A stretch of 64,000 nt of DNA from Hyunsoonleella pacifica (GTDB lineage Bacteria > Bacteroidota > Bacteroidia > Flavobacteriales > Flavobacteriaceae): contig NZ_SIRS01000001.1 of the NCBI RefSeq assembly GCF_004310335.1, positions 124,001 through 188,000 of the forward strand, read 5' to 3'. This document shows, in pieces, positions 28,031-37,308 of the stretch; position 1 is the stretch's first letter; every line of letters starts with the position of its first letter. The notes under the pieces were generated by a model that worked only from the letters and a program-made list of their open reading frames with translations, was not told the DNA's origin and ran no database searches. The translations under genes and the position numbers were made by a program.

Positions 28031-28080
28031 TGATTAGTTGTTGTTTGTGGGTTCTTTTTTCTATATGCTGAAGGGTTCAT
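28027..28080 (-). pseudogene. remnant of the LETM1-related gene start, now a 17-codon leader frame before the AraC gene
   Basis: The frame starts MNPSA, identical to the start of the LETM1-related protein at 24297, then diverges (YRKKNPQTTTNQ) and stops. Its TGA overlaps the AraC ATG as ATGA. It sits in direct repeat copy B. It may be only a fossil, but the overlap makes it able to act as a coupled leader peptide. Confidence 0.65.
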
Positions 28081-28120
28081 AGTTTATTATCACAATGATG
28101 TAAAAATAAACTTTTAGCTG
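28065..28120. repeat. direct repeat copy B: duplicated start region of the LETM1-related gene
   Basis: Same orientation as copy A, 3.78 kb away. It is identical over 19 bases (28065-28083) and similar over about 56. The two copies flank exactly the TonB receptor and AraC genes, as if that pair entered at the start of an ancestral LETM1-related gene. Confidence 0.85.
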
Positions 28121-28157
28121 AAAACTATTTTAATTTTTTCTTTAACAAAAATTTAAC

Positions 28158-28183
28158 AAAACCACTAAAATCATTTTTCCGTA
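28158..28183 (+). promoter_or_regulatory. ECF-sigma-type promoter before the DUF4331 genes
   Basis: AAAACC ending at 28163 and CGTA at 28180-28183, with 17 bases between AAC and CGT, resemble the AAC / CGT layout recognised by many ECF sigma factors. An ECF sigma gene lies 3.5 kb away. Transcription from here would begin near 28190, supporting the start codon at 28232. Confidence 0.4.
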
Positions 28184-28231
28184 GGTATGTCTGAGAGTCA
28201 AAAATTAATAATAACAAAATCTCAGAAAATC

Positions 28232-28882
28232 ATGAAACATTTAAAAACAATTCTAGGCGTGGGAGTTCTAGCGGTAGCTAGCTTTTTCGTAATTGCAGCA
28301 GATCATATTGATGCACCTGCTGTACAAGGTGGTACAAGTGATATTACCGATTTTTACGCTTTTCAAGGCGAAAACACATCTAACTTAGCCTTTGTGGTAA
28401 ACGTACAGGGGTTGATAAGCCCTGCTAATACTGCTAATGCTTCTTTTGATGAAGGTGTTTTGGTAGAAATTAACATTGACAACACTGGAGATAACGTGGA
28501 AGATTTGGTAATACAGGCTATTCCAAGAGATGGAAAAATGTACTTTTTTGGTCCAGTAGCCCCATCGCAAACAGGTTTAAATAGTGTGATACAAACTAAC
28601 TCTCAAGCTAGTGGAGTAGTAGCAATTACAAAATATGGAGAAAGCCCAGTAATTGGTACAAGTACTGGTATGAGCTTTTTCGCAGGACCTAGAGACGACC
28701 CATTCTTCATGGATTTTGCACAGTATTCTGAAATTATTGCTGGTAACGCTTCTGGTTTTAACGACCCAGGGACCGACACATTTGCAGGATCTAATGTTAT
28801 GTCTATCGTAGTAGAGGTTCCAAAATCAATGATTGGAGGAACAGGTACGATAAACACATGGGTAGAAACCAAAACCAAATAA
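28232..28882 (+). CDS. DUF4331 family protein, N-terminal half type
   Basis: I use the ATG at 28232, where a signal peptide starts (MKHLKTILGVGVLAVASFF); an ATG at 28187 adds 15 residues with no signal character. The mature part begins ADHIDAPAV and continues DITDFYAFQ, the hallmark N-terminal region of DUF4331. It includes MYFFGP and FFAGPRDDPFF and ends at TWVETKTK. In the fused form of the family the chain would continue with a QxDQMGRPAVNTVF segment. Here that part is encoded by the next gene, 28 bases downstream, so the two products may form one complex. Confidence 0.85.
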   Translation: MKHLKTILGVGVLAVASFFVIAADHIDAPAVQGGTSDITDFYAFQGENTSNLAFVVNVQGLISPANTANASFDEGVLVEINIDNTGDNVEDLVIQAIPRDGKMYFFGPVAPSQTGLNSVIQTNSQASGVVAITKYGESPVIGTSTGMSFFAGPRDDPFFMDFAQYSEIIAGNASGFNDPGTDTFAGSNVMSIVVEVPKSMIGGTGTINTWVETKTK

Positions 28883-28910
28883 AAGTTATTAACTTATTAA
28901 GATATAAATT

Positions 28911-29465
28911 ATGAAAATTTTAAAAATATTAACGATAACCCTAACACTATCATTTTTAGTATTTAATTGCTCTAATAATGATGATGATGTAACTATACCT
29001 TCAGGTCCAGATTTCTCTGGAACTTATACTCAAGCAGATCAAATGGGGAGACCAGCAGTAAATACTGTGTTTGTATCATCTTCAAGTAAAGATATGTTTA
29101 ATACTACTATACCTTCACAACAAAGTGCAGCGTTTCAAAGCATGTTTGAAACTAATTTAACAGGTTTAAGCCCTGCATTTGCAAACCCAGGCGATCAAAA
29201 TGCTTTAGGGCAAGATGCGGCAACATTCACAGGATTACTTGCTACTGATGTTTTAAATGTCTCTTTAGATGGAACAACTACATTTTTTGATGGAACTAAT
29301 GTATTAACAGGTCGCGCTTTAGCCGATGATGTTATTACCGTAGAGCTTCTGTTAATTTTTGGAGGAGAAGATTTTTCTGAAAACCCAACACTATCCAATG
29401 ACAATGTGGATGCTAATGACAAAGCATTTTTAAGCACATTCCCTTATTTGGCGTCTCCTTGGTAA
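28911..29465 (+). CDS. DUF4331-like lipoprotein, C-terminal half type
   Basis: A lipoprotein signal peptide with lipobox LVFNC is followed by a low-complexity acidic linker. Then comes a region starting QADQMGRPAVNTVFV, which corresponds to the C-terminal half of DUF4331, with FFDGTNVLTGRALADDVI and FPYLASPW at the end. It is co-transcribed with the previous gene and ends at a clear terminator. The function is unknown. The pair is probably surface- or periplasm-located. Confidence 0.82.
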   Translation: MKILKILTITLTLSFLVFNCSNNDDDVTIPSGPDFSGTYTQADQMGRPAVNTVFVSSSSKDMFNTTIPSQQSAAFQSMFETNLTGLSPAFANPGDQNALGQDAATFTGLLATDVLNVSLDGTTTFFDGTNVLTGRALADDVITVELLLIFGGEDFSENPTLSNDNVDANDKAFLSTFPYLASPW

Positions 29466-29482
29466 TACTATTTAATTATTCT

Positions 29483-29517
29483 CCGAGTATGTCTCATTAA
29501 GGCATATTCGGGTTTTT
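29483..29517 (+). terminator. terminator after the DUF4331 pair
   Basis: Eleven-base stem CCGAGTATGTC / GGCATATTCGG (two G-T pairs), loop TCATTAA, then G and T5. Confidence 0.82.
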
Positions 29518-29541
29518 AATTTCAAACAAAAACTACATAAA

Positions 29542-30840
29542 ATGAAACCTATATATCTAATATTTTATATCACTTTACTTTTTGCATATAGTTGTAAAAA
29601 TAAAACGGAATTGCCTTCTGTTGTTTCAAACACAAAAGATTATAATCAGTATTTACAAGTTGAAAGAAATGAGATTTTGGATGCTGCAAAACAAGACTAT
29701 GTATTTTGGGAAAAAAAGCTAGAGAAAGCGCCAAATCAGTTTCCTTATTTGGCAAAAGCTGCAGCATCTCAATCTCTGTTATTCAATGAAACAGGTAAAA
29801 TTGAACATTTAATTAATGCAGAAAAAAAATTAGTTGTAGCGAATAACGCTGTAAATTATAGCAATTCTGGTTATCTAAGAGCTTTGGCAATGAATTATAT
29901 CTCTCAGCATAAATTTAAAGAAGCTTTAGGACTTTTAAAAAAGGCAGAAGTAAATGGAGATCGTTTAAAATCAACTCAAAAGATGCTATTTGATGTGTAT
30001 TTGGAATTGGGAAATACAGATGAAGCAAAAAGCTATCTTTCTAAAATTGAGAATTTTAAAGACTTTGACTTTCTGATTAGATTATCTAAATGGAGCGATC
30101 ATATTGGTGATTTAGATAAAGCTATTATTTACTTAGAAAAAGCTACAGAAAAAGTTGAAGCTTCTAAAAATAAAAATTTGATGCAGTGGGCTTATACAAA
30201 TTTAGCTGATTACTATGGTCACGCTGGTAGAATTGAAGATTCATATCAACATTATTTAAAGGCATTAGAACTAAATGCTAATGATGCTTATGCTAAAAAA
30301 GGAATAGCTTGGATAGTATATTCGCACGAGAAAAATGCGGATGAAGCACTACGTATTTTGAATACTATTACTAAAAATTATGATACACCTGATTACCATT
30401 TATTAAAAGCTGAAATAGCCGCTTTTAAAGGCAATACAGATTTAGAAAATAAGGAGATTGCTCAGTATAAAGAGAAAACAGCTGATACATTGTATGGCGA
30501 TATGTACAATGCATACAATGTGCTAATTTTTGCTAAAAATAAAGCTGAAATAGATAAAGCACTGCAAATAGCAACTAAAGAAATTAATAACAGACCAACA
30601 GCGCAATCTTATGATTTATTGGCTTGGACGCATTATAATAATGGTAATATTAAAGAAGCATTAGATATAGTAGAAAACCATGTTACTGGTTACACGTTTG
30701 AGCCTGAAGTTTTATACCACATGGCTGAGATTTATAAAGCTAATGGAAAACTTAACGAAGCTAAACATTTAAAAGGAGAACTTTTAAGTAGTAGTTTTGA
30801 ACTTGGTCCATTAACAATACAAACAGTTAAAAATATATAG
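29542..30840 (+). CDS. TPR-repeat lipoprotein
   Basis: Lipobox YSCKN follows a signal of 17 residues. The rest is an array of tetratricopeptide-like helix pairs, e.g. AYTNLADYYGHAGRIEDSYQ and AYAKKGIAWIVYSHEKNADE, interrupted by less regular parts. It is probably exported and acts as a protein-interaction scaffold. It starts 77 bases after the DUF4331-like gene, behind that gene's terminator, so it may depend on read-through or on its own promoter. Its position suggests a role with the DUF4331 pair. Confidence 0.8.
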   Translation: MKPIYLIFYITLLFAYSCKNKTELPSVVSNTKDYNQYLQVERNEILDAAKQDYVFWEKKLEKAPNQFPYLAKAAASQSLLFNETGKIEHLINAEKKLVVANNAVNYSNSGYLRALAMNYISQHKFKEALGLLKKAEVNGDRLKSTQKMLFDVYLELGNTDEAKSYLSKIENFKDFDFLIRLSKWSDHIGDLDKAIIYLEKATEKVEASKNKNLMQWAYTNLADYYGHAGRIEDSYQHYLKALELNANDAYAKKGIAWIVYSHEKNADEALRILNTITKNYDTPDYHLLKAEIAAFKGNTDLENKEIAQYKEKTADTLYGDMYNAYNVLIFAKNKAEIDKALQIATKEINNRPTAQSYDLLAWTHYNNGNIKEALDIVENHVTGYTFEPEVLYHMAEIYKANGKLNEAKHLKGELLSSSFELGPLTIQTVKNI

Positions 30841-30938
30841 TTGTATGGAGAAAACTAAAACAAATTGATTTTTGAGGGAAAATTGATTGTGCTAGGTACA
30901 ATCTTAAGAAGATTGATTTTTAGTTTTTTTGTTTGATG

Positions 30939-30979
30939 AAAGCCACTCAACTTCAGAAATGAATTGGGTGGTTTTTTTT
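30939..30979. terminator. terminator between the TPR gene and the anti-sigma gene
   Basis: Stem CCACTCAA / TTGGGTGG (one G-T pair) extended by A-T pairs, followed by T8. It lies between convergent genes. Confidence 0.85.
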
Positions 30980-31010
30980 GATATTTCTTTATTTGGTTTT
31001 CTAGATATTA

Positions 31011-31814
31011 TCAACCAGTTTCAACTACACCCAATGTGTACAACTGTTCCATTGTAGGGGAGTCACTTCCACCTTTAGGCTCAAGTGTAATACCAAAAGC
31101 TTCACTTTCATTGGCATTATCTATTTCGAAAATTTTATTGGTGTCTGTCATAAAATCATCGATAATACCTAAACTAGTTGGTGTTAGCGGACTTAATTTT
31201 AATGACCAAACTTGATATACCTTCCCTTCAGGAGGTGCGGGTAAACCTTGTGCATCTAAAAATATACGTTGGGAAGCTTTATCCCAATAGACTTTTGCAA
31301 AAGTATTGGAGAAATTACCTTGTCCAGCTAAAGGAACTTGCAGAATGTTATCATCACGCAATACAGAAATAAGTGTATTTGCTTCAGCTAAACTATTTTT
31401 AGAATTTTCTATATGTTGTTCTAAAATTGATTGTTGGGTTTCTGATATTTTAATGTCAGATTTTAATTGATTATTTTGTTGTGTGGTCCATAATAAGCCA
31501 ACACCTAAAATTATGGATGCTGCCCAACCAGTATAAGTTACCCAGTTGTATTTAGTTTTGTTAATTGGGATAACTTTAGATGTTCCAGTATTAAGATTGA
31601 GTTTTTCTTGTACCTCTTTTAATATATGAGTATTTGAACTTTGTGATACAGATGCTGTTAATTTTACTACAGCAGATTCAATTTCCAGAACTTCTTGTAA
31701 GATTTCAGGATGTTTTTGCATAAGCGTATAGACTTCTTCATTTTCTTTTTCAGAAAGCGTACCAGCTACATAAAGCTCTAAAATCCCTGATGCTATGTAT
31801 GCGTTAATATCCAT
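31011..31814 (-). CDS. anti-sigma factor, RskA type
   Basis: A short cytoplasmic N-terminal domain (MDINAYIASGILELYVAGTL, a zinc-less anti-sigma helix set) precedes one membrane helix at about 90-109. A coiled-coil-like stretch (112-155) and a periplasmic RskA domain (VYWDKASQRIFLDAQGLPAP, GKVYQVWSLKL, FGITLEPKGGSDSPT) follow. RskA-type proteins hold an ECF sigma factor and release it upon an envelope signal through regulated proteolysis. The start lies one base after the sigma stop, so they are coupled partners. Confidence 0.92.
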   Translation of the reverse strand: MDINAYIASGILELYVAGTLSEKENEEVYTLMQKHPEILQEVLEIESAVVKLTASVSQSSNTHILKEVQEKLNLNTGTSKVIPINKTKYNWVTYTGWAASIILGVGLLWTTQQNNQLKSDIKISETQQSILEQHIENSKNSLAEANTLISVLRDDNILQVPLAGQGNFSNTFAKVYWDKASQRIFLDAQGLPAPPEGKVYQVWSLKLSPLTPTSLGIIDDFMTDTNKIFEIDNANESEAFGITLEPKGGSDSPTMEQLYTLGVVETG

Positions 31815-31815
31815 T

Positions 31816-32346
31816 TTAATTCAAAACCATGTTTCTAAGTTCTTGAATACAGTTTCTATTTCTTGTTTTAATTGTGCCTATGGGCATATCAAGAGCTTCT
31901 GATGCCTCACTCTGCGTATAGCCTTTAAAGTATAGCAGTTCTATAACTTCTTTACATTTTTCGGCAAGTTTTGTTACAAACTTTGCTATCCCAATGGCAT
32001 CAGTTTTTCTATCTAAATTTTCACTAGTTTGTAATATATCTACGAAAAAAGTGGCATCGAGGTTTTGCTTTGAAGTTTTGTATGCTTTAGATCTGGTTTT
32101 ATCTATAGCTGCATTTCTAGCAATATTTAAAAGCCAAGTAAAAAAACGCCCTTTTTTTGGAGCATAGCTGTCTGATTTATGCCATGCTTTGATAAAAACA
32201 TCTTGCATAACTTCTTCTGCTATAGCATTATCCCTAACAATATTGTAAATAACACCATGCATACTATCACTATACATGTTGTATAATGTCTCAAACGCCT
32301 TTTCGTCTTTTCTTTTGAATTTTTCTATCAAACTATCTAAATCCAT
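31816..32346 (-). CDS. ECF-type RNA polymerase sigma factor
   Basis: A 176-residue sigma-70 family protein. Region 2 is visible as AFETLYNMYSDSMHGVIYN, AIAEEVMQDVFIKAWHK and FTWLLNIARNAAIDKTRSK. Region 4 spans LAEKCKEVIELLYFKGYTQ and a helix-turn-helix SEASEALDMPIGTIKTRN. It is encoded directly before its RskA-type anti-sigma. The DUF4331/TPR genes that converge on it have an ECF-like promoter and are plausible targets. Confidence 0.93.
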   Translation of the reverse strand: MDLDSLIEKFKRKDEKAFETLYNMYSDSMHGVIYNIVRDNAIAEEVMQDVFIKAWHKSDSYAPKKGRFFTWLLNIARNAAIDKTRSKAYKTSKQNLDATFFVDILQTSENLDRKTDAIGIAKFVTKLAEKCKEVIELLYFKGYTQSEASEALDMPIGTIKTRNRNCIQELRNMVLN

Positions 32347-32483
32347 TCACAGCTAAAAATTTATTGAAAAATACTAAATAATTGATTAAACTATTCATAA
32401 AACTCAAACTTTATCAAGTGAAAATATAATAGTAATTGGGGTAGATTTATTGAAATGAGCTAAGCAATCTGTTTTAAGATCTA

Positions 32484-34604
32484 TTAGTCGATTAAAATTT
32501 TTAAAATTTGAATAGCAGCGTCACTAATTTTTGTGCCAGGACCAAAAACGGCTAAGGCTCCAGCATCAAATAGAAATTGATAATCTTGCTTTGGTATTAC
32601 GCCACCAACAATTACCATAATATCATCGCGTCCGTAATTTTTTAATGCTTCAATTACCTGTGGTACAAGTGTTTTGTGTCCTGCAGCTTGTGAAGATACG
32701 CCAAGAATATGTACGTCATTTTCAACGGCTTGTTTCGCTGCTTCTTCAGGTGTTTGAAATAAAGGGCCAATATCTACATCAAAACCAATATCAGCATAAC
32801 TTGTAGCTACAACTTTTGCACCACGATCATGACCGTCTTGTCCCATTTTTGCAATCATTATTCGAGGTCTTCTACCTTCTTGTTCTGCAAAAACATCAGC
32901 TAGTTGTTGTGCTTTTTTAAAAGTGTCATCGTTTTCTATAGCTTTACTGTACACGCCCGAGAATGATTTTATTTGTGCTTTATGTCTTCCAAATTCTGCT
33001 TCTAGTGCATCACTTATCTCACCTAAAGTAGCACGTTTTTTCGCAGCTTCAATAGCTAAAGCTAATAAATTTTCTTGTCCTGATTTAGCAGCTACTGTTA
33101 ATTTAGATAATACAGACTTAACTTCATCAGAGTTTCGAGTAGCCTTAATACGATTTAAGCGTTCAATTTGAGCGTCTCTTACCGTTTGATTATCCACCTC
33201 TAGAGTAGAAATAGGATCCTCTTTTTCTAGTTGATATTTATTTACGCCAACAATAATATCTTGTCCAGAATCTATCTTTGCCTGTTTTCTTGCTGCCGCT
33301 TCTTCAATTCTAATTTTAGGTATGCCGGCTTCAATAGCTTTGGTCATGCCTCCTAGATCTTCAATTTCTTCAATGAGTTTCCATGCTTTTTTTGCTATAT
33401 CATGAGTTAACTTTTCAACATAGTAGCTGCCTGCCCAAGGATCTACTGTTTTAGTTATTTTAGTCTCTTTTTGTATATATAATTGTGTGTTTCTAGCAAT
33501 ACGAGCAGAAAAATCAGTTGGTAATGCGATAGCTTCATCTAAAGCATTGGTATGCAAACTTTGTGTACCGCCAAAAACTGCAGCAGTAGCTTCAATGGTA
33601 GTTCTAGCAACATTATTAAACGGATCTTGCTCTGTTAAGCTCCAACCTGAAGTTTGGCAATGTGTGCGTAATGCTAAAGATTTTGGATTTTTAGGATTAA
33701 ATTGTTTAACAATTTTTGCCCAAAGCATTCTAGCGGCTCGCATTTTAGCAATTTCCATAAAATGATTCATACCAATAGCCCAAAAGAAAGAAAGCCGAGG
33801 CGCAAAGGTGTCAATATCCATCCCAGTCTCTAAGCCTGTTTTTAGATATTCTAAACCATCTGCCAATGTATAAGCGAGTTCTATATCACAAGTAGCACCA
33901 GCTTCTTGCATGTGGTAACCAGAAATACTAATACTGTTGAACTTAGGCATGTGTTTACTAGTAAACTCAAAAATATCAGAGATAATTTTCATGGAAGGTT
34001 TGGGCGGATAGATGTAGGTATTACGCACCATAAATTCCTTTAAAATATCGTTTTGAATAGTGCCCGAAAGTAATTCTAGTTTTACACCCTGTTCTTCGGC
34101 TGCGACAATGTAAAACGCCATGACGGGAAGTACAGCACCATTCATAGTCATGGAGACCGACATTTTATCAAGAGGAATGTGATTAAACAGGATTTTCATG
34201 TCTTCAACCGAATCAATGGCTACACCAGCTTTTCCCACATCTCCAACCACACGTTCATGGTCTGAATCATACCCTCTATGCGTTGCCAAATCAAAAGCTA
34301 CAGATAGCCCTTTTTGTCCAGCAACCAAATTTCTTCTATAAAACGCATTACTTTCTTCGGCTGTACTGTAACCTGCATATTGACGAATAGTCCAAGGACG
34401 TCTTACATACATCGTGCTATATGGACCTCTCAAGTATGGAGGTATTCCAGCTGCGAAATTTAGGTGTCTTATATGTTTTAAATCCTCTTTAGAATATAGA
34501 GATTTTATACTGATACCTTCTGCGGTGTCATGAGTTTTTATATCAGAGTTTTGATTTCTGTATTCACTTTGAATCTTTATATGTTGTAAAGATTTCCTAG
34601 ACAT
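32484..34604 (-). CDS. scpA: methylmalonyl-CoA mutase large subunit
   Basis: A 706-residue adenosylcobalamin enzyme that interconverts succinyl-CoA and methylmalonyl-CoA. The N-terminal TIM-barrel domain contains [19 protein letters not shown] and [16 protein letters not shown]. The C-terminal B12-binding domain has DGHDRG with the cobalt-ligand H592. It is the last gene of an operon that begins with uridine kinase. Its ATG overlaps the upstream lipoprotein stop as TAATG. The small subunit is encoded three genes upstream, with two lipoprotein genes between. Confidence 0.96.
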   Translation of the reverse strand: MSRKSLQHIKIQSEYRNQNSDIKTHDTAEGISIKSLYSKEDLKHIRHLNFAAGIPPYLRGPYSTMYVRRPWTIRQYAGYSTAEESNAFYRRNLVAGQKGLSVAFDLATHRGYDSDHERVVGDVGKAGVAIDSVEDMKILFNHIPLDKMSVSMTMNGAVLPVMAFYIVAAEEQGVKLELLSGTIQNDILKEFMVRNTYIYPPKPSMKIISDIFEFTSKHMPKFNSISISGYHMQEAGATCDIELAYTLADGLEYLKTGLETGMDIDTFAPRLSFFWAIGMNHFMEIAKMRAARMLWAKIVKQFNPKNPKSLALRTHCQTSGWSLTEQDPFNNVARTTIEATAAVFGGTQSLHTNALDEAIALPTDFSARIARNTQLYIQKETKITKTVDPWAGSYYVEKLTHDIAKKAWKLIEEIEDLGGMTKAIEAGIPKIRIEEAAARKQAKIDSGQDIIVGVNKYQLEKEDPISTLEVDNQTVRDAQIERLNRIKATRNSDEVKSVLSKLTVAAKSGQENLLALAIEAAKKRATLGEISDALEAEFGRHKAQIKSFSGVYSKAIENDDTFKKAQQLADVFAEQEGRRPRIMIAKMGQDGHDRGAKVVATSYADIGFDVDIGPLFQTPEEAAKQAVENDVHILGVSSQAAGHKTLVPQVIEALKNYGRDDIMVIVGGVIPKQDYQFLFDAGALAVFGPGTKISDAAIQILKILID

Positions 34605-35248
34605 TACAACACCATTTTTTTAATGTAAGGATTAAAGTCTATATCGTAAATGCTAGAAAGCTTAATCATTACGGTTTTACGATTTGACGATATAATATAA
34701 GAAGTGTTAAATAATGACGAACCCTTTTCAGGATAATCTACTCTGTATATAGCTTTAAAAATTTGCTGTTTTTTATTGCCACTGTATTTGGCAGTAAGTT
34801 TGGTAAAGTCTATGTTTTGGGTTTCAGATACCTTTTCGTTATTCAACCTAATTATCCCTAATAGTAGGGAGGCATCCCTTTTAGAAAACGGGAAATAGGG
34901 TAAGGTGTTTATGGTATAGGTAATGCCATAAGTGTCGTCAAAATAGATATAAAAATTACCTTCAAGATCTCTTAACGTTTCTACAACTTTAGATTCGAAT
35001 TCATAATCTTTTTTAGAAGATATTGAATCTAAAAGCTGTAGGTATTTGTTTGTGTTATATTTTTTAAATGTATTAGGTAAATATACTTTTATACCATCAT
35101 CGCTTAGTGAATGATATTTTCCAGAAATATCTTCAGAATTTTTAATTTCAATCCAGTTTTCAATACCACTGGTTCCATTAAGACACGAAGCCAATGTTAA
35201 TGAATACAAAAGAATGAACAGGTATGATAGTAATTTTTTATACATCAA
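34604..35248 (-). CDS. hypothetical lipoprotein between the mutase genes
   Basis: Lipobox LASC at the end of a hydrophobic signal (about residues 5-22), then a mixed alpha/beta protein of about 190 residues with [19 protein letters not shown] and [19 protein letters not shown] near the C-terminus. I do not recognise a family. The stop overlaps the mutase start by one base, so translation is coupled. The membrane location makes a direct role in the mutase reaction unlikely. Confidence 0.65.
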   Translation of the reverse strand: MMYKKLLSYLFILLYSLTLASCLNGTSGIENWIEIKNSEDISGKYHSLSDDGIKVYLPNTFKKYNTNKYLQLLDSISSKKDYEFESKVVETLRDLEGNFYIYFDDTYGITYTINTLPYFPFSKRDASLLLGIIRLNNEKVSETQNIDFTKLTAKYSGNKKQQIFKAIYRVDYPEKGSSLFNTSYIISSNRKTVMIKLSSIYDIDFNPYIKKMVL

Positions 35249-35257
35249 AAATAACGC

Positions 35258-35938
35258 TTAATGATTATGTCCTGCATGCGGATCGTTTTGAGTTGTTGGT
35301 TGTGGGATTTTATTAAAATCTACCTTAGGTTCTGGTGTTTCAGAAATTTGAGATAAATCCACATCAAATAATTTACCATAGAAAAACTCTAAAGCTACGT
35401 AGGCTGATAAATATTTATCGCGAATTGCTACACCATAGTTAGATTGTAGAGCTGGGCCGTATAGTTTAGGACTCATACTATTGGTCTCAATTAAGGCATT
35501 AAAAGTAGTTTTTAAGCTTTTATCTGTCATGTTTTTAGAGATACATTCCATAACCGAACTACTGTAATTTAATTTAGTATCTGGATGGGTTGAGTCCCAT
35601 AATTCTGATCGTGACTTTAAAACTTCGAAAACCTTAACTGAATGTGGAGATACAACCTCAGTATATTTTATACGACCATACATGGCATTTCTTATAAACT
35701 GCGAATAAGCTCGAGTAAGGTTAGGGTTTCCGGTTTGCCCTGTTTTACCATACTTTTTTAAGATATCATCTTCAAAAGAAAAAAGTGCCTCGTTTAATAG
35801 TTTTAAATCGAATTGATCACAGTTTAATACGATACCTTTTTCTGAGAATTTATATTCATCCAAGGTTTTCTGTTTTTCTCCTTTTTTACAACTAAACAAA
35901 GTGATGATTGCTAAACATGTAATAAATTTTAATTTCAT
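35258..35938 (-). CDS. hypothetical lipoprotein with histidine-rich C-terminus
   Basis: A short lipoprotein signal (LFSCKKG) is followed by a mostly helical protein of about 205 residues and a C-terminal PHAGHNH tail that could bind metal. I see no known domain. It lies nine bases before the next lipoprotein gene and five bases after the mutase small-subunit gene, inside the udk-mutA-scpA operon. It probably faces the periplasm. Confidence 0.65.
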   Translation of the reverse strand: MKLKFITCLAIITLFSCKKGEKQKTLDEYKFSEKGIVLNCDQFDLKLLNEALFSFEDDILKKYGKTGQTGNPNLTRAYSQFIRNAMYGRIKYTEVVSPHSVKVFEVLKSRSELWDSTHPDTKLNYSSSVMECISKNMTDKSLKTTFNALIETNSMSPKLYGPALQSNYGVAIRDKYLSAYVALEFFYGKLFDVDLSQISETPEPKVDFNKIPQPTTQNDPHAGHNH

Positions 35939-35943
35939 AATAC

Positions 35944-37308
35944 TTACTCTTTTTTTAATCGTTCTTGTTCTAAACTTTCGGTTAAACGTTTTTTTATTAT
36001 TGGTGTTATTAAAGTTTTTCTTTTTTTTATTTTTGGGAAAGGAGAGATATCTAAATCATCTTTCATTTTATCATTTGGGTTTGGATGTGCGTTACTACCA
36101 AGAATAATTTCACTACCTGCATCAAATTGTTGTTGCTCTTTCGTAGCACTTTCTTTTATTTTACGTTGAATAGTGCCATGTTTAAGTTGTTTTAAAAGGC
36201 CACCATTTGCTTCAATGTTTTTGAATAGTTGAAGTGACTTTTCTGTTAATTGCTGGGTTATCGATTCAATGTAATAACTACCATCAGAGGCATTGTTTAC
36301 TACATCAAAATAACTTTCATGCTTTAAAATTAATAATTGATTTCTAGCTATTCTAGATCCGAATGTATTGTTTTTATGGAATAATACATCATAGGGTAAA
36401 TTACTAATAGTATCTGCTCCTCCTAAAATGGCACTCATACATTCTGTGGTTGTACGAAGCATATTGGTGTTATAATCATAAATAGCTTTATTTCGTTTGG
36501 ATGGAGTAGCAAAAATGGAGCATTTGTAATCCTGCACATATTCTTTTTGAAGCGTATTAAAAAGTAAACGCAATGCTCTTAATTTTGCAATTTCAAAAAA
36601 ATAATTTGAGCCTATAGCTACATTAAAAATAACATTGCATATTGATGTACTTGATGAGTTGTTTTCAATATAATTAAAATACTCGTTTACATGGGCCAGA
36701 GTGTAGGCTAGTTGTTGTACTATATTGGCGCCAGAATTTTGATATAAACCTCCGTCGACCGATATCGTATTTGAATGTTTTAATCCATTTTCAAAGTTTA
36801 AAAAGTCTTCTTTTAAGTTTGAAAACCAATTTCCTGTTTTGGCCAAATTTCCGATAATATCATGCTGAATAAAAATACCTGCTTTTGGAGTTATTGAGGA
36901 AAAATGTTTAACAATATCTATAGATGAAAGCTGTAACTTAATGTAAACTGGGATTTCGTCTAGATTTATATTGCTTAATAACGTTTTTGCAGAAATAGTT
37001 TCTGGCGGCAATACAAATTTTATTGATTCTGCACCATTTGCAATAGCTGAGAGCGCTAACTGATTAGCTAACTTAGCGTCTTTAACAATTATAGTTTCAC
37101 ATATTTTAAACTTACCCGGAGAAGTTGTGAAGTTTTTAGGAGCTATAGCAATATCTTCTGAATGGTAAAATGGCTTTACTTGAATACCTTCGTTACTGGT
37201 CCAAACAAGAGTATCATTATAATCTGCTCCTTTTAGATCAACTTGTATTTTTTGTTTCCATTGTTTCATGGAAACTGGTTCAAATTCATTAAATAACGAA
37301 TCACTCAT
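35944..37308 (-). CDS. mutA: methylmalonyl-CoA mutase small subunit
   Basis: A 454-residue member of the mutase barrel family, shorter than the large subunit because the B12-binding domain is absent, as is common for the small subunit in Bacteroidota. Recognisable segments are SVDGGLYQNSGANIVQQLAY, AIGSNYFFEIAKLRALRLLF and NMLRTTTECMSAILGGADT. It forms the heterodimer with the large subunit encoded downstream. Its start overlaps the end of the FtsB/DivIC-like gene by eight bases. Confidence 0.93.
   Translation of the reverse strand: MSDSLFNEFEPVSMKQWKQKIQVDLKGADYNDTLVWTSNEGIQVKPFYHSEDIAIAPKNFTTSPGKFKICETIIVKDAKLANQLALSAIANGAESIKFVLPPETISAKTLLSNINLDEIPVYIKLQLSSIDIVKHFSSITPKAGIFIQHDIIGNLAKTGNWFSNLKEDFLNFENGLKHSNTISVDGGLYQNSGANIVQQLAYTLAHVNEYFNYIENNSSSTSICNVIFNVAIGSNYFFEIAKLRALRLLFNTLQKEYVQDYKCSIFATPSKRNKAIYDYNTNMLRTTTECMSAILGGADTISNLPYDVLFHKNNTFGSRIARNQLLILKHESYFDVVNNASDGSYYIESITQQLTEKSLQLFKNIEANGGLLKQLKHGTIQRKIKESATKEQQQFDAGSEIILGSNAHPNPNDKMKDDLDISPFPKIKKRKTLITPIIKKRLTESLEQERLKKE

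Noticed and set aside
32347-32480. Looked for the AAC-N17-CGT motif upstream of the ECF sigma gene as sign of autoregulation
   Set aside because: No such pattern is present on the sigma strand, so autoregulation through that motif is not supported.
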